The notes beneath the pieces are model-generated. The model was not told where the DNA came from. It saw nothing but the letters and a program-made list of their open reading frames with translations, and ran no database searches. A stretch of 64,000 bases of DNA from assembly GCA_037962975.1 (NCBI GenBank), contig CM075671.1:41440501-41504500 (forward strand). The letters are read 5' to 3'. Every line of letters starts with the position of its first letter. Position 1 is the stretch's first letter. The position numbers were made by a program, and so were the translations under genes. Of this stretch, positions 1 to 11,452 are shown in pieces. The DNA is from Clitoria ternatea (Eukaryota; Streptophyta; Magnoliopsida; Fabales; Fabaceae).

Positions 1-93
1 TCTTTTTGTTGTGGTTATGCTGTTTGTGCAATTGTATCCATTTAGGCTTTATAAATACCATCGTTAACACTCACAATGATCAGAAGATCATAA

Positions 94-1388
94 AGACTTT
101 TTAGAAAACCTAAAAAAATTATTGAAATAGAAAATGTGAAGAAAACCTCAAAAGAGAAAGGAAAGGGGGTGGTTACTATCAGTATCCCTGATTCTCCACC
201 AAGCGAAAGGAGTAAAAGCCTTGAGGAAAAAAAGAAGTCTCAGACAGTTGAGGGTTTTGATGGGTATAGGTTTAAAGACAAGGCCACCCAAGATTATGAG
301 AATAAGTTCAAACATAGGGGAGTAATAAGGGATAGAGTGCTAGTCCTGGAGGAAGAAAATTGTTCTGATCACACTGTGAAAGCTACCATGTTAGCAAGAG
401 GGTGGCAATTTTTTAATAAGAATTTAGGGAATGGTTACCAGGAACTTACTAGGGAATTTTATGCCAATCTAAGGGCAAATTCTATTAAGGATAAGTTTCC
501 TTTTTCTTCCTTCTTGAGAGGAGTCACCATTCCTCTATCTGGTCACATATTGGATAAGCTGTTGAAAGTACCTATATTGGATGAGGAAGGATGTCATTAC
601 ACTTGGAAAGTAGATATCTTTCATAAGGCTAAAAATGAAAATCTTAGGAAAGAAATTTTAGAGGAATGCTTGAACAAGGAGCTACATATATAACAAAAAT
701 GAATGGTGCACCAAAAAGTGTCAGGAAGAATTGTTTGAATCATTTCCCCCTCTTATGGTGTCACTATGTCCTTTCATCCCTACAACCTGTGGCTTATGCT
801 ACTGAGATTGCCATTAAGAGGTTGGTGTTGATTTACTATTTAATGAGAGGCCTGTATGTTAACCTGGGTGAGTTAATACTGGAGGAGATGATGAAAGCCA
901 TTGAAAAGAATCTCCAACTGCCATATTGCTCTGCCATATTGAACTATGAAGAATTGACAAAGGTGAAGCCTGAAAGGATTATGGATAAGTACTGGGTGAT
1001 AGACCACATTGACCATTTTATGCCTCAAGAGTCAAAGCGTGCCAAACAACCTAAACCAATATCTTTTGCACCACCACCCCCAACAGGAGCAGGTACTTCT
1101 TTTGACCTCCCCATGGTTATGCAAGAACTTCAGGTTATGAAGAAGATGTAGCTAGGAACCTATGATCTGGTCATGAACCATGATCTGATACTGAGGAAGA
1201 TTGTCACTGCACTAAATGTGGACCACACTGAAGAAATGGGAGTTCCACCTGACAGAGATTTATGGTTAGCTTCCATTGGGTTCACCATTCCCCCTGATGA
1301 TACACCTTTAACAACTGAATTTCCACCCCATCCTGAGCAAAACAATGATGAGCCTATGGATGAAGAAAGTGAAGGAGAGGATGATTGA
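94..1388 (+). pseudogene. Accessory 3' ORF with 'putative plant transposon protein' type domain, broken
   Basis: I read about 420 residues in two frames. The first part (to 693) is open after a TAA at 91-93 but has no in-frame ATG. Its N-terminus is Lys/Ser-rich and low-complexity, followed by a block with FYANL and RGVTI that resembles the domain called 'putative plant transposon protein' in plant retroelements. The frame then shifts near 666-693 and continues through a helical segment and a proline-rich stretch. It meets a TAG at about 1149-1151 and resumes in the same frame to an acidic C-terminus ending at 1388. Its place between pol and the 3' LTR matches the extra ORF of envelope-class plant retroelements. 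Function is unknown; the domain name rests on remembered family resemblance. Confidence 0.55.
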
Positions 1389-2930
1389 TATTTTACTTTG
1401 TTTAGATTTATGTTAAGTTAATTCTGGGTTGTAATAACTTTCTTTTAATGTTTTCTTTTCCTAAACAATGTATTGCCTTTCTGCTGTAATGAAATTTTAC
1501 TTCCATGTTAAGAGTTTGTTGTTATTTCTTTTCTGATTTGTATTGATTCCTACAACAATCACTCAACCAATCACGTCATATAGGTAAAAAGGGAAGTAAT
1601 CTATCCTCTTATCTCATTACTTTGAGGAAATGTGTTAACTATGTTTAATTTAGAATCCATCTTAATAATTTAAATCTTGCTGATTCTCAGGCATCAATTG
1701 GATAAATTAATTGATTTGCATTGCTTGATTCATGATCCCTGACCATAACTATTTTCATCCTTAATTGTTTGTATATTCACCATGCTAGTTAGCAATCTGA
1801 ATTTGTAATCTCACATTAAGTTTGGGGACATGATTGGCTGATTACCTGTAATATTATTAGCTTTTGAGCCTTTATTAATTCCTTTTCTGAGTGTGTCTGC
1901 ATTATTGTTAGTGAGACAGAATTTGCTTCAGTGCTTGCTAAATGATTATATATGTGCCAATTGGAAATGATGAAGGCCTTCTTTGGAAATTAGCCAGGGC
2001 CAAATTTAGCCATCCTTATTTTTAATTATCCTTTGACTTAACAATTATATTTTGAGCCTGAGACCCTTTCATTAAGATTATGTACCTAATTTTACAAGCC
2101 TATTTATCTGAGCAAAACTAAGTGAATTATCCCTGGATGTTCCACTGATAGACTGTTGAGTGTTATCTTATTGCTAGGGACTAGCAAGTTCTTAGTTTGG
2201 GGATGAAGAGTGTGCCTAACAGCAAAGCAAAGGACACACTTTGACCTTAATTATAGATGAGGATTTTGAGAAATGAAAGGAAGAACAACAAAAGCAAAAG
2301 AAAAGTGAAAAATCAGTAAAGCAATTCCTATATAGAAGAAAAATGGTATTGAAAAAAATTGAATGAAAGAGAAGAAAGAAAAAAAGAGAGTCCAAAAGAC
2401 TGAAAGAGAAGAAGGTGCAAAGCACCACAAGTAGTTGAGTTATCCTTCATCTGAAAGAAAAAATAAAAGCAAAAGTGCTGGTTAGTAGAGGCATTTAAGT
2501 TAAGATTGAGGCAAGACATCAGTGGGCACATCTTTTAACCCAACATTGACTAGAAAAACAAAAATAGAGCCTGTAGCCTCACCCCATTACAAGCTTAAAA
2601 AGCCCTTACTGATCCAATTGTGCTAGCATATGTCATGATGTTAGAACTATTGCAAGCCTATGTTGATCTGACAATTATGTAGGTGATGAGTGCATGAAAT
2701 TGAACCTATACACTGAGAGAATAGTGAAACATTAAACCATATGAGGAAAGCATCACCAACTTGTTCCCAAAGAAAGTGTGAGTAATTATATTTTCAAAAT
2801 TTGTGAAAAGAAAGCATGAATGATATTCAATAATGATGGTATGAATTAAGTTAAGGAAAGGTTGATTGTCTTGAGTGAGTGCAATTCAGTTAATTAATTT
2901 GAGTCCCTGCTTGGGGACAGGCAAGCTTTA
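1389..2930 (+). other. Non-coding 3' region of the gypsy-like element
   Basis: There is no credible gene here. The stretch is AT-rich, with a purine-rich low-complexity patch at about 2270-2470. It contains earlier copies of the polypurine-tract motif AGTTTGGGGA near 1818-1828 and 2194-2203. Short open frames on the minus strand across the purine-rich patch encode only Ser/Phe/Leu-rich peptides and are chance products of composition. Confidence 0.6.
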
Positions 2931-2940
2931 AGTTTGGGGA
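2931..2940 (+). other. Polypurine tract (PPT)
   Basis: AGTTTGGGGA sits directly before the LTR start TGTGATAAG. This is the usual position of the plus-strand primer. The same ten bases occur twice more upstream. Confidence 0.6.
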
Positions 2941-4340
2941 TGTGATAAGTCTTGAAAAGACTTAATAATTTCACCTTTAGTTTAACTTAATCCATTTAAA
3001 TTTGTTTAGTTTGACATTATTATTTAATAAATTTTCATTAATTCTTGGTTTATTTATTTAATTCAAAAGTGTTTGAATTATGTAAGAAAATGATCAAAAA
3101 GATAAAGTAGTTAAGGAAATTTGTTTATTTGTAAATTCACTAACCTAACGTACATACGCTAGGCATTTATTTGTTTATTAGGTGCAATAAGGAATTAAAG
3201 TCTCACGCTCAAGATTCCAAGTTCCATGCTCAAGCGTGAGCTCATCATGCAATTAACGTAAAAGGGAGTCACAGCATGCAAAACCTCGATCACGCTCAAG
3301 CGTGAAGTCACAGAATGCTCAAATTAACGATCTCGCTTAAGCGCCAGCAAATCACGCTCAAGCGTGACTCCGTTTATTCAGTTTGTTGTTTTTCCCTCCA
3401 AGTGAAGTGCTGTAGTTCCCACTAATTAGATGTATCAGTTGTTGGTTTTTGCTGTACCTTAGTAATTTAAGTAATGTCTTGTAATTAATTATTTCTCTGT
3501 AATCATGTAATTAGTTTAGTTAGTTTAATTATTAATTAAGTTTCTCTTGTAATTAATTAAAGTTAGTTAATTAGTTTAAGTTATCTATATATACTTGTAA
3601 ATACTCTCAAAAAAGAGAGAGGAGAGAGAGAACACACGGAAGCAATAACACGATTCATTTTCTCATTTCTAATGTCTGTCTAATTCTTGTCTCTCTCTAA
3701 ACTCTCTCGTCTATTCCCATGGGTTTCTAAACCCCTAGGGTTGGGATTGCGAAGGCTTGCAATGAATTCTTGAAGGTGTATTAAGGAATTCAACTTCTAA
3801 ATCATGAGGAGAACAAGCTGAGGAGTGGAGTTCCATTACTGGATTAACAAATCTAGATCTGATGAAGAATCTCACTAGTGAGGAATCATGGTTGAGGCTT
3901 AGGTAACTTCTGGCTTCCTAACTAATTCAGGCCTAGTAATTAGGTGAATAGTTAGGGTTCAACCTCTAATATCGCATTAGATTTCTCTGTCATTGAGCAC
4001 CTAAGGGATTAGGGTTTAATGCTTAGGAATTAGTGTTAGTCACCCAAGGGATTAGGGATTAACCATCTGTGAATTGTCCTTTTGAGTCTGAAGCTTGATT
4101 GAACCTTAATTGCATGCTTCTTGATGAAATTGTAAGTTGAAGCAATCCTAACCTATCTTCCATTAATTGCATTTCATCTCTTCTATTGTTTCTGAAAATA
4201 CAAAAACATAGAAAGTATAAAAATGACAAAAACTGAATGAATATTATACTACATTGTGTTGGTTCAGCTTGTGCTAGTCCAAGATTGAGGTAATTACCAC
4301 AATCCCTATGGGAACGATCAAATATATTATAAATTTAACA
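2941..4340 (+). mobile_element. LTR of gypsy-like element (about 1.4 kb)
   Basis: The LTR starts with TGTGATAAG right after the PPT and ends with TTTAACA right before a PBS-like sequence. A TATA-like run (TATATATACTTG) is near 3586-3597, followed by a GA- and then CT-rich leader from about 3600. A palindrome array lies about 220-390 bp upstream of the TATA-like run. The exact start could be 2941 or 2943. The start of the LTR has no partner in the window, so its length rests on the flanking PPT and PBS. Confidence 0.65.
3203..3367 (+). repeat. Array of TCACGCT-NN-AGCGTGA palindromes in LTR
   Basis: Copies or half-copies start near 3203, 3224, 3290, 3313, 3331 and 3352. The best ones, at 3290-3305 and 3352-3367, have 7-bp arms around a 2-bp centre. 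Adjacent members are 18-23 bp apart. The array is upstream of the LTR's TATA-like sequence, in the U3 part. Confidence 0.75.
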
Positions 4341-4342
4341 AT

Positions 4343-4355
4343 TGGTGCGGTTGCC
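4343..4355 (+). other. Degenerate primer-binding site (tRNA-Asp type)
   Basis: TGGTGCGGTTGCC differs in two bases from TGGCGCCGTTGCC, the complement of the 3' end of plant tRNA-Asp. It begins two bases after the LTR end. Finding a PBS after an LTR that is itself preceded by a PPT means sequence from a 5' LTR/internal junction is present; see findings. Confidence 0.5.
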
Positions 4356-4387
4356 AAAGAATATAATCCACCAGGATTGATACATCA

Positions 4388-4604
4388 GACTTCTGAGTCA
4401 TTCAAAGAAAATCTTACAATCAGTTTACAAAGCTCTCTTCTCTCTTAGTCTTTAAGAAAAGACCTTCTTTTATTCTGTATCTAGTAGACCTTGGTCTTTT
4501 GCTTTTTTAATTAGTGTATCTATTCATTACTTGTATCTTTTCATACACTAAGTTCTTAAAAACACCAAACACAATCTATCTTTCATATCTATATTTGTGT
4601 AAAA
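4388..4604 (+). mobile_element. Truncated 5' LTR remnant of copia A
   Basis: This matches the 3' LTR from about 15813 to 16030: both start with GACTTCTGAGTCATTC and share the segment ending in CTTTTCATACAC. The upstream promoter part and the last 400 bp or so of the LTR are gone, and so is the start of gag. One deletion therefore removed the LTR end, PBS and gag N-terminus. Confidence 0.75.
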
Positions 4605-4667
4605 AGATCTAAGAAGATACCGTTGACAAAATAGTATGATACTTTCAAAATAGAGGATCATGAGATC

Positions 4668-5600
4668 ATGGATCAGATGCTTAGAAGATTCCAAACATTG
4701 CTGAATGAGCTTAAAGCTCTAGGAACAACACCTTCCATAAAGGATATAAATATCAAGCTTCTTGGAAGTCTTCTAGAAAGACTTTATGCTAAGTGCTCAG
4801 CTCATGAGGAGGCTAAAGATCTAAGCACCTTTACTATATATGAACTTTTTGGGGTTCTTAGAGTACATGAAATGAAGTTGAAGTAAAAGGAAGTCACCAA
4901 GCCTTCCTCCTCCAAAAGCATTGTCTTAAAGTCTGAAGAATCAGGCAAGAAGTCCAAAACTCTCAAGCTGAGGAGTCCACTAGCTCAGAACCAGACTCTG
5001 ATAAGTCAGGAGAAGATACAAATGAAAAACTAACCCTTGTAACAAAAAGATTTCATAGGCTGTTTTAGACCTGAAAAGTTCTAGAGGAAAGATCACAAAG
5101 GTAAATCTCAATTTAAGTTTAAAACTAACAAATCTGCATTAGAATGTTTCAATTGTAGGAAACCAGGACATATGAAGGTAGAATGTCCTTTTTTGAACAT
5201 GGACAAGAAGGATATAAAAGCAAAGAGAAGATTTCAAAAGAAGGAAAAGAGATTAATCACTTAGGATAAGGAAGATTCATCCAACTCTAGAGAGTCTAAT
5301 GAAGAGATAGAATCTACCAAAATCTGCCTTATGGCTAATGTTGAACCAGATTCAGAAGTCAGCTTTAGTGACTCAGATTTAGAAGAAGTAAGCTATTCTG
5401 AACTCAAACAAAATTATGATATTTTGTTTAATGATTTTTCCAAGCTGTTGAAAGATTTTAAGAAATTAAAAATGAAATATGTTGACATGACCACTGATTA
5501 TGAAAACTAGATTTCAAAACTAAAAGATGAAGGTTTTGATAAAAGTATTAAAAAAGAAATGGTACAAAATGAAATAAAAAGGTTGCTAACCATGTAGGAC
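4668..5600 (+). pseudogene. Copia A gag (UBN2-type domain and zinc knuckle), broken
   Basis: The conserved central part of a copia gag is readable at 4668-4886, ending at a TAA. It includes the RFQTLLNELKALG stretch typical of UBN2/Retrotran_gag_2 domains. About 85 codons later a CCHC zinc knuckle lies at 5145-5186 (CFNCRKPGHMKVEC), with all four metal ligands present. An acidic and coiled-coil-like tail follows to about 5600. The N-terminal third of gag is absent, and several stops and frame changes are present. Gag would form the virus-like particle and bind the element RNA; this copy cannot. Confidence 0.75.
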
Positions 5601-5678
5601 CCAAGAAGATTTGGGAACCAAAATCATTGATCATTCCTATTGTAGATGTGCTTAAAGACAAAGACAAAGCCTCTATAT

Positions 5679-7268
5679 TGGTATCTAGACAATGGATGCT
5701 CACATCACATGATAGGAAGAAGGTATGTTCCTAGACTTAGAACCATTTAAAGGTGGAATAGTCACCTTTAGAGGCAACCAGACTGGGAAGATCATAGGGT
5801 CTGGTAAAGTTGGGAAGTTCCTTCACCTATTATTGAAAATGTGTATTTGGTTAAAGGTTTAAGACATAACCTACTAAGCATTAGTCAATTTTGTGATAGT
5901 GGGTACAAGGTCTCTTTTGACAAAGAAAAGTGTTCCATCATCAACCATGATGAAACCATATTCTTTTCTACAAATAGACATAACAACTTGTACAAGGTTA
6001 ACTTGAATAAACTAAATAATCAAAATGTAACATATTTGTTTTCAAACTCTGAAGAGAGGTGGATCTGACACAAAAAGCTTGGGCATGTGAGTTTAAAATA
6101 TATTTCAAAACTTCACAGAAAAGGCCTAGTCAAGGGACTGCCAAAACTTTTCTTTAACAGCTCCCTGCCTTATGAAGCATGCCAAAGAAGGAAACAACAT
6201 AAAACCTCTTTTGAAAACAAAAATGTTGTTTCCACTACCAGACCATTAGAACTTTTACACTTAGATTTGTTTGGTCCATCTCAGATACAAAGTCTGGTAG
6301 GAAAGAAGTATGGATTTGTCATTTTTGTTGATGATTACATAAGAATGACATGGGTATACTTCTTAGCCTACAAGGATGACCCAGTGAAAGTATTTAAGAT
6401 TTTCTACAAGAAAATCCAAAATAAGAAAGGATTATGTATTGGTACAATAAGAAGTGATCATGGCAGAGAATTTGAAAATGAAGTTTTTGAAAAATTCTAC
6501 AATAAGTTTTATATAACTCATAGTTTTTCTTCTCCAAGAACACATCAACAGAATGGTGTTGCGAAAAGGAAAAATAGATCTTTGCAAGAAATGACTAGAA
6601 CAATACGTTGTGAAAATGATCTTCCAAAATATTTCTAGGCAGAGGCTGTGAGCATTTCTTGTTATATTCAAAACAGAATCCTTATTAGACCAATACTGAA
6701 CAAGATACCTTATGAATTATGGAAGGGAAAAAGACCCAACATGTCATATTTTCACCCCTTTTGGTGCATTCGCTATATTCTCAACACAAAGGATCATCTT
6801 GGAAAATTTTATTCTAAGTATGATAAAGGAATATTCATGGGGTACTCAACCACATCAAAATCTTAGAGTTTTTATTATAAGAACTTAGACCATTGAGGAA
6901 TCAATACATGTAAGGTTTGGTGATCTTTAAGAGACTGACAGGAAACTAGAAAATCTAGAACTTGATTATGTAGGTATGCAACAATAGGAAATTAAACAAA
7001 ATCAACAAAGATTAGATCCTGTATAATTAGAACTAGCAGAAGTTAGAAATAGAGAACCTAAACAACAACCATCCGTGTATGAACCTGAGAAGCCTAAAGA
7101 CTGGAAGTTTAAGGCTTATCACCCTTCAGACCTTATCATTAGAGATCAAGTATCTGGAGTTAGAACCAGATCAAAACTTCTCAATCAGTCATCCATTGCT
7201 CTTGTGTCAGAATTAGAACTAAAATCTATTGCAGAAGCTTTGGAAGAAGCTGATCGGGTCATAGCTAT
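5679..7268 (+). pseudogene. Copia A protease and integrase, broken
   Basis: The protease active-site region at 5679-5717 reads WYLDNGCSHHM, where the family usually has DSG, so Ser is replaced by Asn. Integrase runs from about 5841: the remains of the zinc-binding region, then the catalytic core with HLDLFGP (first Asp) and RSDHGREF (second Asp). The third catalytic residue, Glu in the family motif V-E-R-K-N, is Lys here (AKRKN, about 6565). That substitution alone should abolish integration. A TAG at about 6636-6638 and frame changes break the rest. The C-terminal part at 6648-6866 (YELWKGKRPN, MGYST) and the linker to RT at 7075-7268 are still recognisable. Confidence 0.8.
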
Positions 7269-7907
7269 GTAAGAAGAGCTGAACCAGTTTGAGAGAAATA
7301 AGGTCTGGACCCTTGTCCCAAGACCCAAGAACAAAGGCATTATTGGAACCAAGTGGGTCTATAGAAATAAGCTTGATGAGGATAGAAAGGCTATCAAAAA
7401 CAAAGCTAGACTTATAGCATAAGGCTATAACTAACAATAAGGTATTAATTTCACTGTAACCTTTGCACTTATAGCTAGACTTAAGGCTATTAAGATACTT
7501 CTTACATTTACAACTTATAAATGAATTAAATTATATTAGATGGATGTTAAGAGTGCTTTTTTAAAAGGGTTTATTAAAGAAGTTTTTGTGAAACAACCCT
7601 CTGGTTTTGAAGATATTTCTTTGCCAAACCATGTTTTTAAACTTAGTAAATCACTGTATGGTCTAAAACAATCTCCTAGAGCTTGATATGATAGACTCAG
7701 TTCCTTTTTGATTTCAAAAGGCTTTATTAAAGGAAACGTAGATATAACCTTATTCAAAAAAAGCTCTCATAAAAACTTTATTATTGTGTAAATTTATATG
7801 GACGATATTGTTTTTGGTGCTACTGATGTAAGTCTGAAATGATATAAACTGAGTTTGAAATAAGTATGATGAGGGAACTCAATTTCTTCCTAGGCTTGTA
7901 GATCAAA
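7269..7907 (+). pseudogene. Copia A reverse transcriptase, 5' part
   Basis: The RT N-terminal signature (ELNQFERNKVW, GTKWVYRNKLDE) is followed by KSAFLKG, YGLKQSPRA and the polymerase box YMDDIVFG near 7798-7820. At least eight stops interrupt the frame. The sequence stops at 7907, where a solo LTR has inserted, and resumes at 11810 after the duplicated target TCAAA. Confidence 0.85.
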
Positions 7908-9559
7908 TAAAACATCCCAAATTTTATATAAATATCTAATTGAGAGAAATAAATAGCAAACAATTATATATAAAATGATTAATGTCCTAAAAATTTAGAA
8001 ATGATTTAATTGGGATTTGTTACGACTATCTATAATTATTAAAGCTTAATGAGCTAAAATTAATACCCGGATAGAATATGGGTGTCAGACCAAGTATCTC
8101 CAATTGAGATGCCATTGGTCAGGGCTGTTAAGAATATTATTTTGAATTCGAATATATATTTGGAATAATTTTTAGGTAAAGTATTAAGCCCGAATAGAGA
8201 TCTTGTTTGTTATAAAACGAAGGGATATTAATGATATGTTAAGTTTTAAAACAAAACCCTCATTCTTCACTCTCTTTCCATGTTGGGTTTTCCTCTAAGA
8301 CAAACACACAATTGCTCTCTTCTCTTCTCATTTCCTCTTTCACTTTCATCTTCCTCCTCCATTCAAAACTTAACCAAAGTGGTGTGTCCATCTTCCTCCT
8401 TCATTTTCAAAATCCCCATCGGACTTGAAGGAGATGGTGATGACTTAAAGCTCCCCTTTCTTCCTCTAAAATTTGTGCTCTCCCCCTCTCTCTCTGTGTC
8501 CATTCTCTTTTCTTGGCTTGAGGTAAGTTCCTCACCATTTTTAATAAGCTAAAGCCCTAGGTTATAGGTTCTTGTCATTGGGTGTCTAAATGCATATGGG
8601 TTGTTGTGGGAACCATTAAATATGCAAACCCTAAGGTGGGGTGAAATAAATATAAGCTTTTATGAGCATTGATGTGGGTACACGAATTGCCATGGTAGAT
8701 AGTGGAAACTATATGCATTGATGATGGTTGTTGGGTTTTTGATAAAACCCCAACCCTTGATTTTAGGGGAATATAGAATGTGAATAGAATATGCACTTAT
8801 TGATGTTAGGGAAGGTTATTAATGAAGAGAGATAATGAAAACCATTAATGATGGTAAATGGTTAATAATAGTAGTTGAAACCCAATAATGAGAGAACCCA
8901 CTAAGGATGTTGGGTGAGAAGTTGATATGTGTGGGTAACTTAAATGGTTGTGTTGTTGCCCCTTAAAGTATAATGAATTTTTGTTTAAGGGAAAGAATTC
9001 CTGAAACCTAAGAAAATAAGAAAACAAAAACTTATTGCAAGTATAATATGATAGGACTGATATATATACATCAAGGATATGCATGAAATTGAAAATGATG
9101 TTGAATGAGTCATTGATATGGTCCTATAATTATTTAATGTAGGGTTTGATAACTCTAGTAATGCGGGACCATCTAACCTGGAAGAGTACTTCTCTTAAGG
9201 TAAGAGAAGAGTATATTTTCTAAATGCGTGATTCAACTTATATTGATAATGTATATATATATATATATCAATGCATATTTGCATGTTTTTCCTTGTATGG
9301 ATATACTACCTATATGTGTGTATCGATTGAGATTGATTCAAAAATTGATGGTTGAATTTGAATTGACACGTTTATTGTGGGCATGAATTTAGAGTATGAT
9401 TATTGGCATGCTCTTTGACTTTGTAATTGGCTATACACAACTAACTACGATGTCAAGTATGAATTATACCCCTAAGTGAGAGGGTAAGAAATTCTTATGA
9501 AGCTAAGGCTAGCATATGCATTGTTGCATTCATGGCATGCATGGCATATCATATTACAT

Positions 9560-9885
9560 GTGGTTGCGATTTCATGAATTATCAAAACAAAGAGGTCTTG
9601 TAGGACTATGAAAGGGAGTACCCTTACGTGGGGGAAACCAATATGTGAGTGAATGTGGTTGCGATCACAAGTATATTGAAATGATAAAGGTTTTGAGGGA
9701 CTATGAGAAAAAGGACCCTTATGAGGGAACTCATATTTGAATGCTCCTCAGTGGTTGCGATCACTCGATATATAGAGATGATGCAAATGTTGTGGGATCT
9801 TGTGAAAATCACCCTTGTAGGGGAAAAAGGCTTAATCAACTATGTGTGGTTGCAATTATTGGAAAAACCATGTGTGCATGGGTTA
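9560..9885 (+). repeat. Tandem repeat, about 95-bp period, 3.4 copies
   Basis: Units start with GTGGTTGC at 9560, 9655, 9751 and 9846, giving periods of 95, 96 and 95 bp. Each full unit carries the GTGGTTGCGAT head, a GGACTATGA-like middle and a run resembling ACCCTTAYGWGGG. The copies have diverged, but their length is tightly kept. Confidence 0.8.
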
Positions 9886-11055
9886 TGAGAATATATTTCG
9901 AATTGGATCCATTGCATATGCATTATACAGTATGACATATGTATTAACATAGGGACATGGCATATGAGTTGAGAATGATCAAGAAAATGATATCTATTAA
10001 GAGTGTAAATTGTGAAATAGACCTCATTGTGGTTACTAACCAAGGATGTGTGGTTGATGTAAAAATCCTAAAATGTTACTCGTGAATTTTGGTAATGTGT
10101 ATAATAATGTTGTGAATTGATGATTTGGTCTTATTTGGTAATGCCCATGATTAATGGATTTGTTATACTAGAACATGTGTATTTAAATAGAATTAATGAC
10201 TATGTAACCTTATTAGTTGATTGAACTCTTTCGATAGGAGAATGTGTAAAGTGTGTTTATATTTATATTATCACAATTTGTTTGATTATCATCATTGAGA
10301 AAGTATACTTACTCTCTATGTTGTTTATATTTTTAGCCCTTGTGTTGTAGGGCATGGCCATGGAACAAATGCTTTTCAATGAGATGAGGTATGGTGTGAA
10401 GGAAGACATGGCATGGTTGCTTTGGCCGACATATTTTGTGTAAACCCTTTTTGTATATTTCTTTGAGAAGCGGTTGTAAATGGCATTATTTTGTATAGCC
10501 AAGGTATAGCTTGACTGCCATATTGACGTGATGATAGGGAATATTTGATGACTTAAAATACTAGAATAATAGTTGATATGTTAGGATCATGGGAGGTGAA
10601 CTCATGATCTTTTTGTATCACCATATGAAGGATAATCATTGATTTTAATGGATGTGACCTTGGTGATGTATGTTGCATGGTTATGCATGTTTATGTTGTT
10701 AAAATGTATTCATATTGAGAAGTGGATAGGCCATATTCCAAATAAATGACTAATGTTTCCTTTAGAGGTGCCCTGTAACTCATATTACTTGTATGTGACT
10801 TATATGTAATGCTAGCTGTGGCCAAATAGGCCTAAATTGTGATTTGGTATGCTTAGTTGGGCTAAAATGCCTTTAGATTGCCATTTAGGCCTGGGTTGAA
10901 TTAAAGTCTAAATTGGGATGTGTGGCTTGTTGGAACAAGTCTAAATAGGTGTCTATATATGGACCAAATATTGGTTGAATCAAATTTGCATGTATTGAGT
11001 TTTGACATAACCTGTTGTATGAATTTTTACAAGTTTTTGTGCTGGTCCTGATAAT

Positions 11056-11452
11056 CTCGCTCAAGTGAGAGGAATCTCACTCAAGAGAGACTGATACGTG
11101 TCAGTGTTAAGGTTTTTGGTGTTTTCTCGCTCAAGCGAGCGGAGTCTTGCTCGAGTGAAAAGGTCAAGTCTTGATTCTATAAGGTTCTCACTTAGGTGAG
11201 ATGATTCTTGCTTAAGCGATATAGGTATGCACCAGATGTATGGCCTCTGGCCATTTCTTGCTCAAGCGAGTAGTAGCCGCTCAAACGAATTTTAGGGAAA
11301 CAACTACTGGATGATTTTTGCTCAGGAGGAGGTGTCTCGCCCAAGCAAAGCTGCTAGGTCTGATACTCTCACATTCTTGCTCAGGCGGACCTGGCTCGCT
11401 CAAGTGGATGTACTTGATCTCACTTAAGCGAATGGGATCTCGCTTAAATGAG
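11056..11452 (+). repeat. Array of CTCGCT-NN-AGCGAG palindromes in solo LTR 1
   Basis: Fourteen copies, from perfect arms to decayed forms, start at about 11056, 11076, 11126, 11146, 11187, 11207, 11257, 11276, 11317, 11336, 11376, 11395, 11419 and 11439. They fall into seven doublets, each with members 19-20 bp apart. Successive doublets are mostly 59-70 bp apart, except the last at 43. Many variants are C-to-T or G-to-A changes inside the CpGs. Confidence 0.85.

Larger units (their letters stand above)
1..4340 (+). mobile_element. 3' portion of a Ty3/gypsy-like LTR retrotransposon
   Basis: This segment reads as an accessory ORF (about 94-1388), a long 3' untranslated stretch (1389-2930), a polypurine tract (2931-2940) and an LTR (2941-4340), all in plus orientation. 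The gag-pol part lies outside the window. The sequence after the LTR resembles a PBS complementary to tRNA-Asp, which is typical of Tat/Athila-type gypsy elements, so that lineage is my inference. The accessory ORF is broken by a frameshift and a stop, so the copy is not autonomous. Confidence 0.7.

Noticed and set aside
2216..2531. Two overlapping minus-strand Phe/Ser-rich frames
   Set aside because: Products of a purine-rich low-complexity tract in a retroelement 3' region.
8280..8552. 90-codon Ser/Leu-rich open frame in solo LTR 1
   Set aside because: It falls in the pyrimidine-rich leader after a TATA-like site. It could be a leader ORF, but nothing supports a gene.
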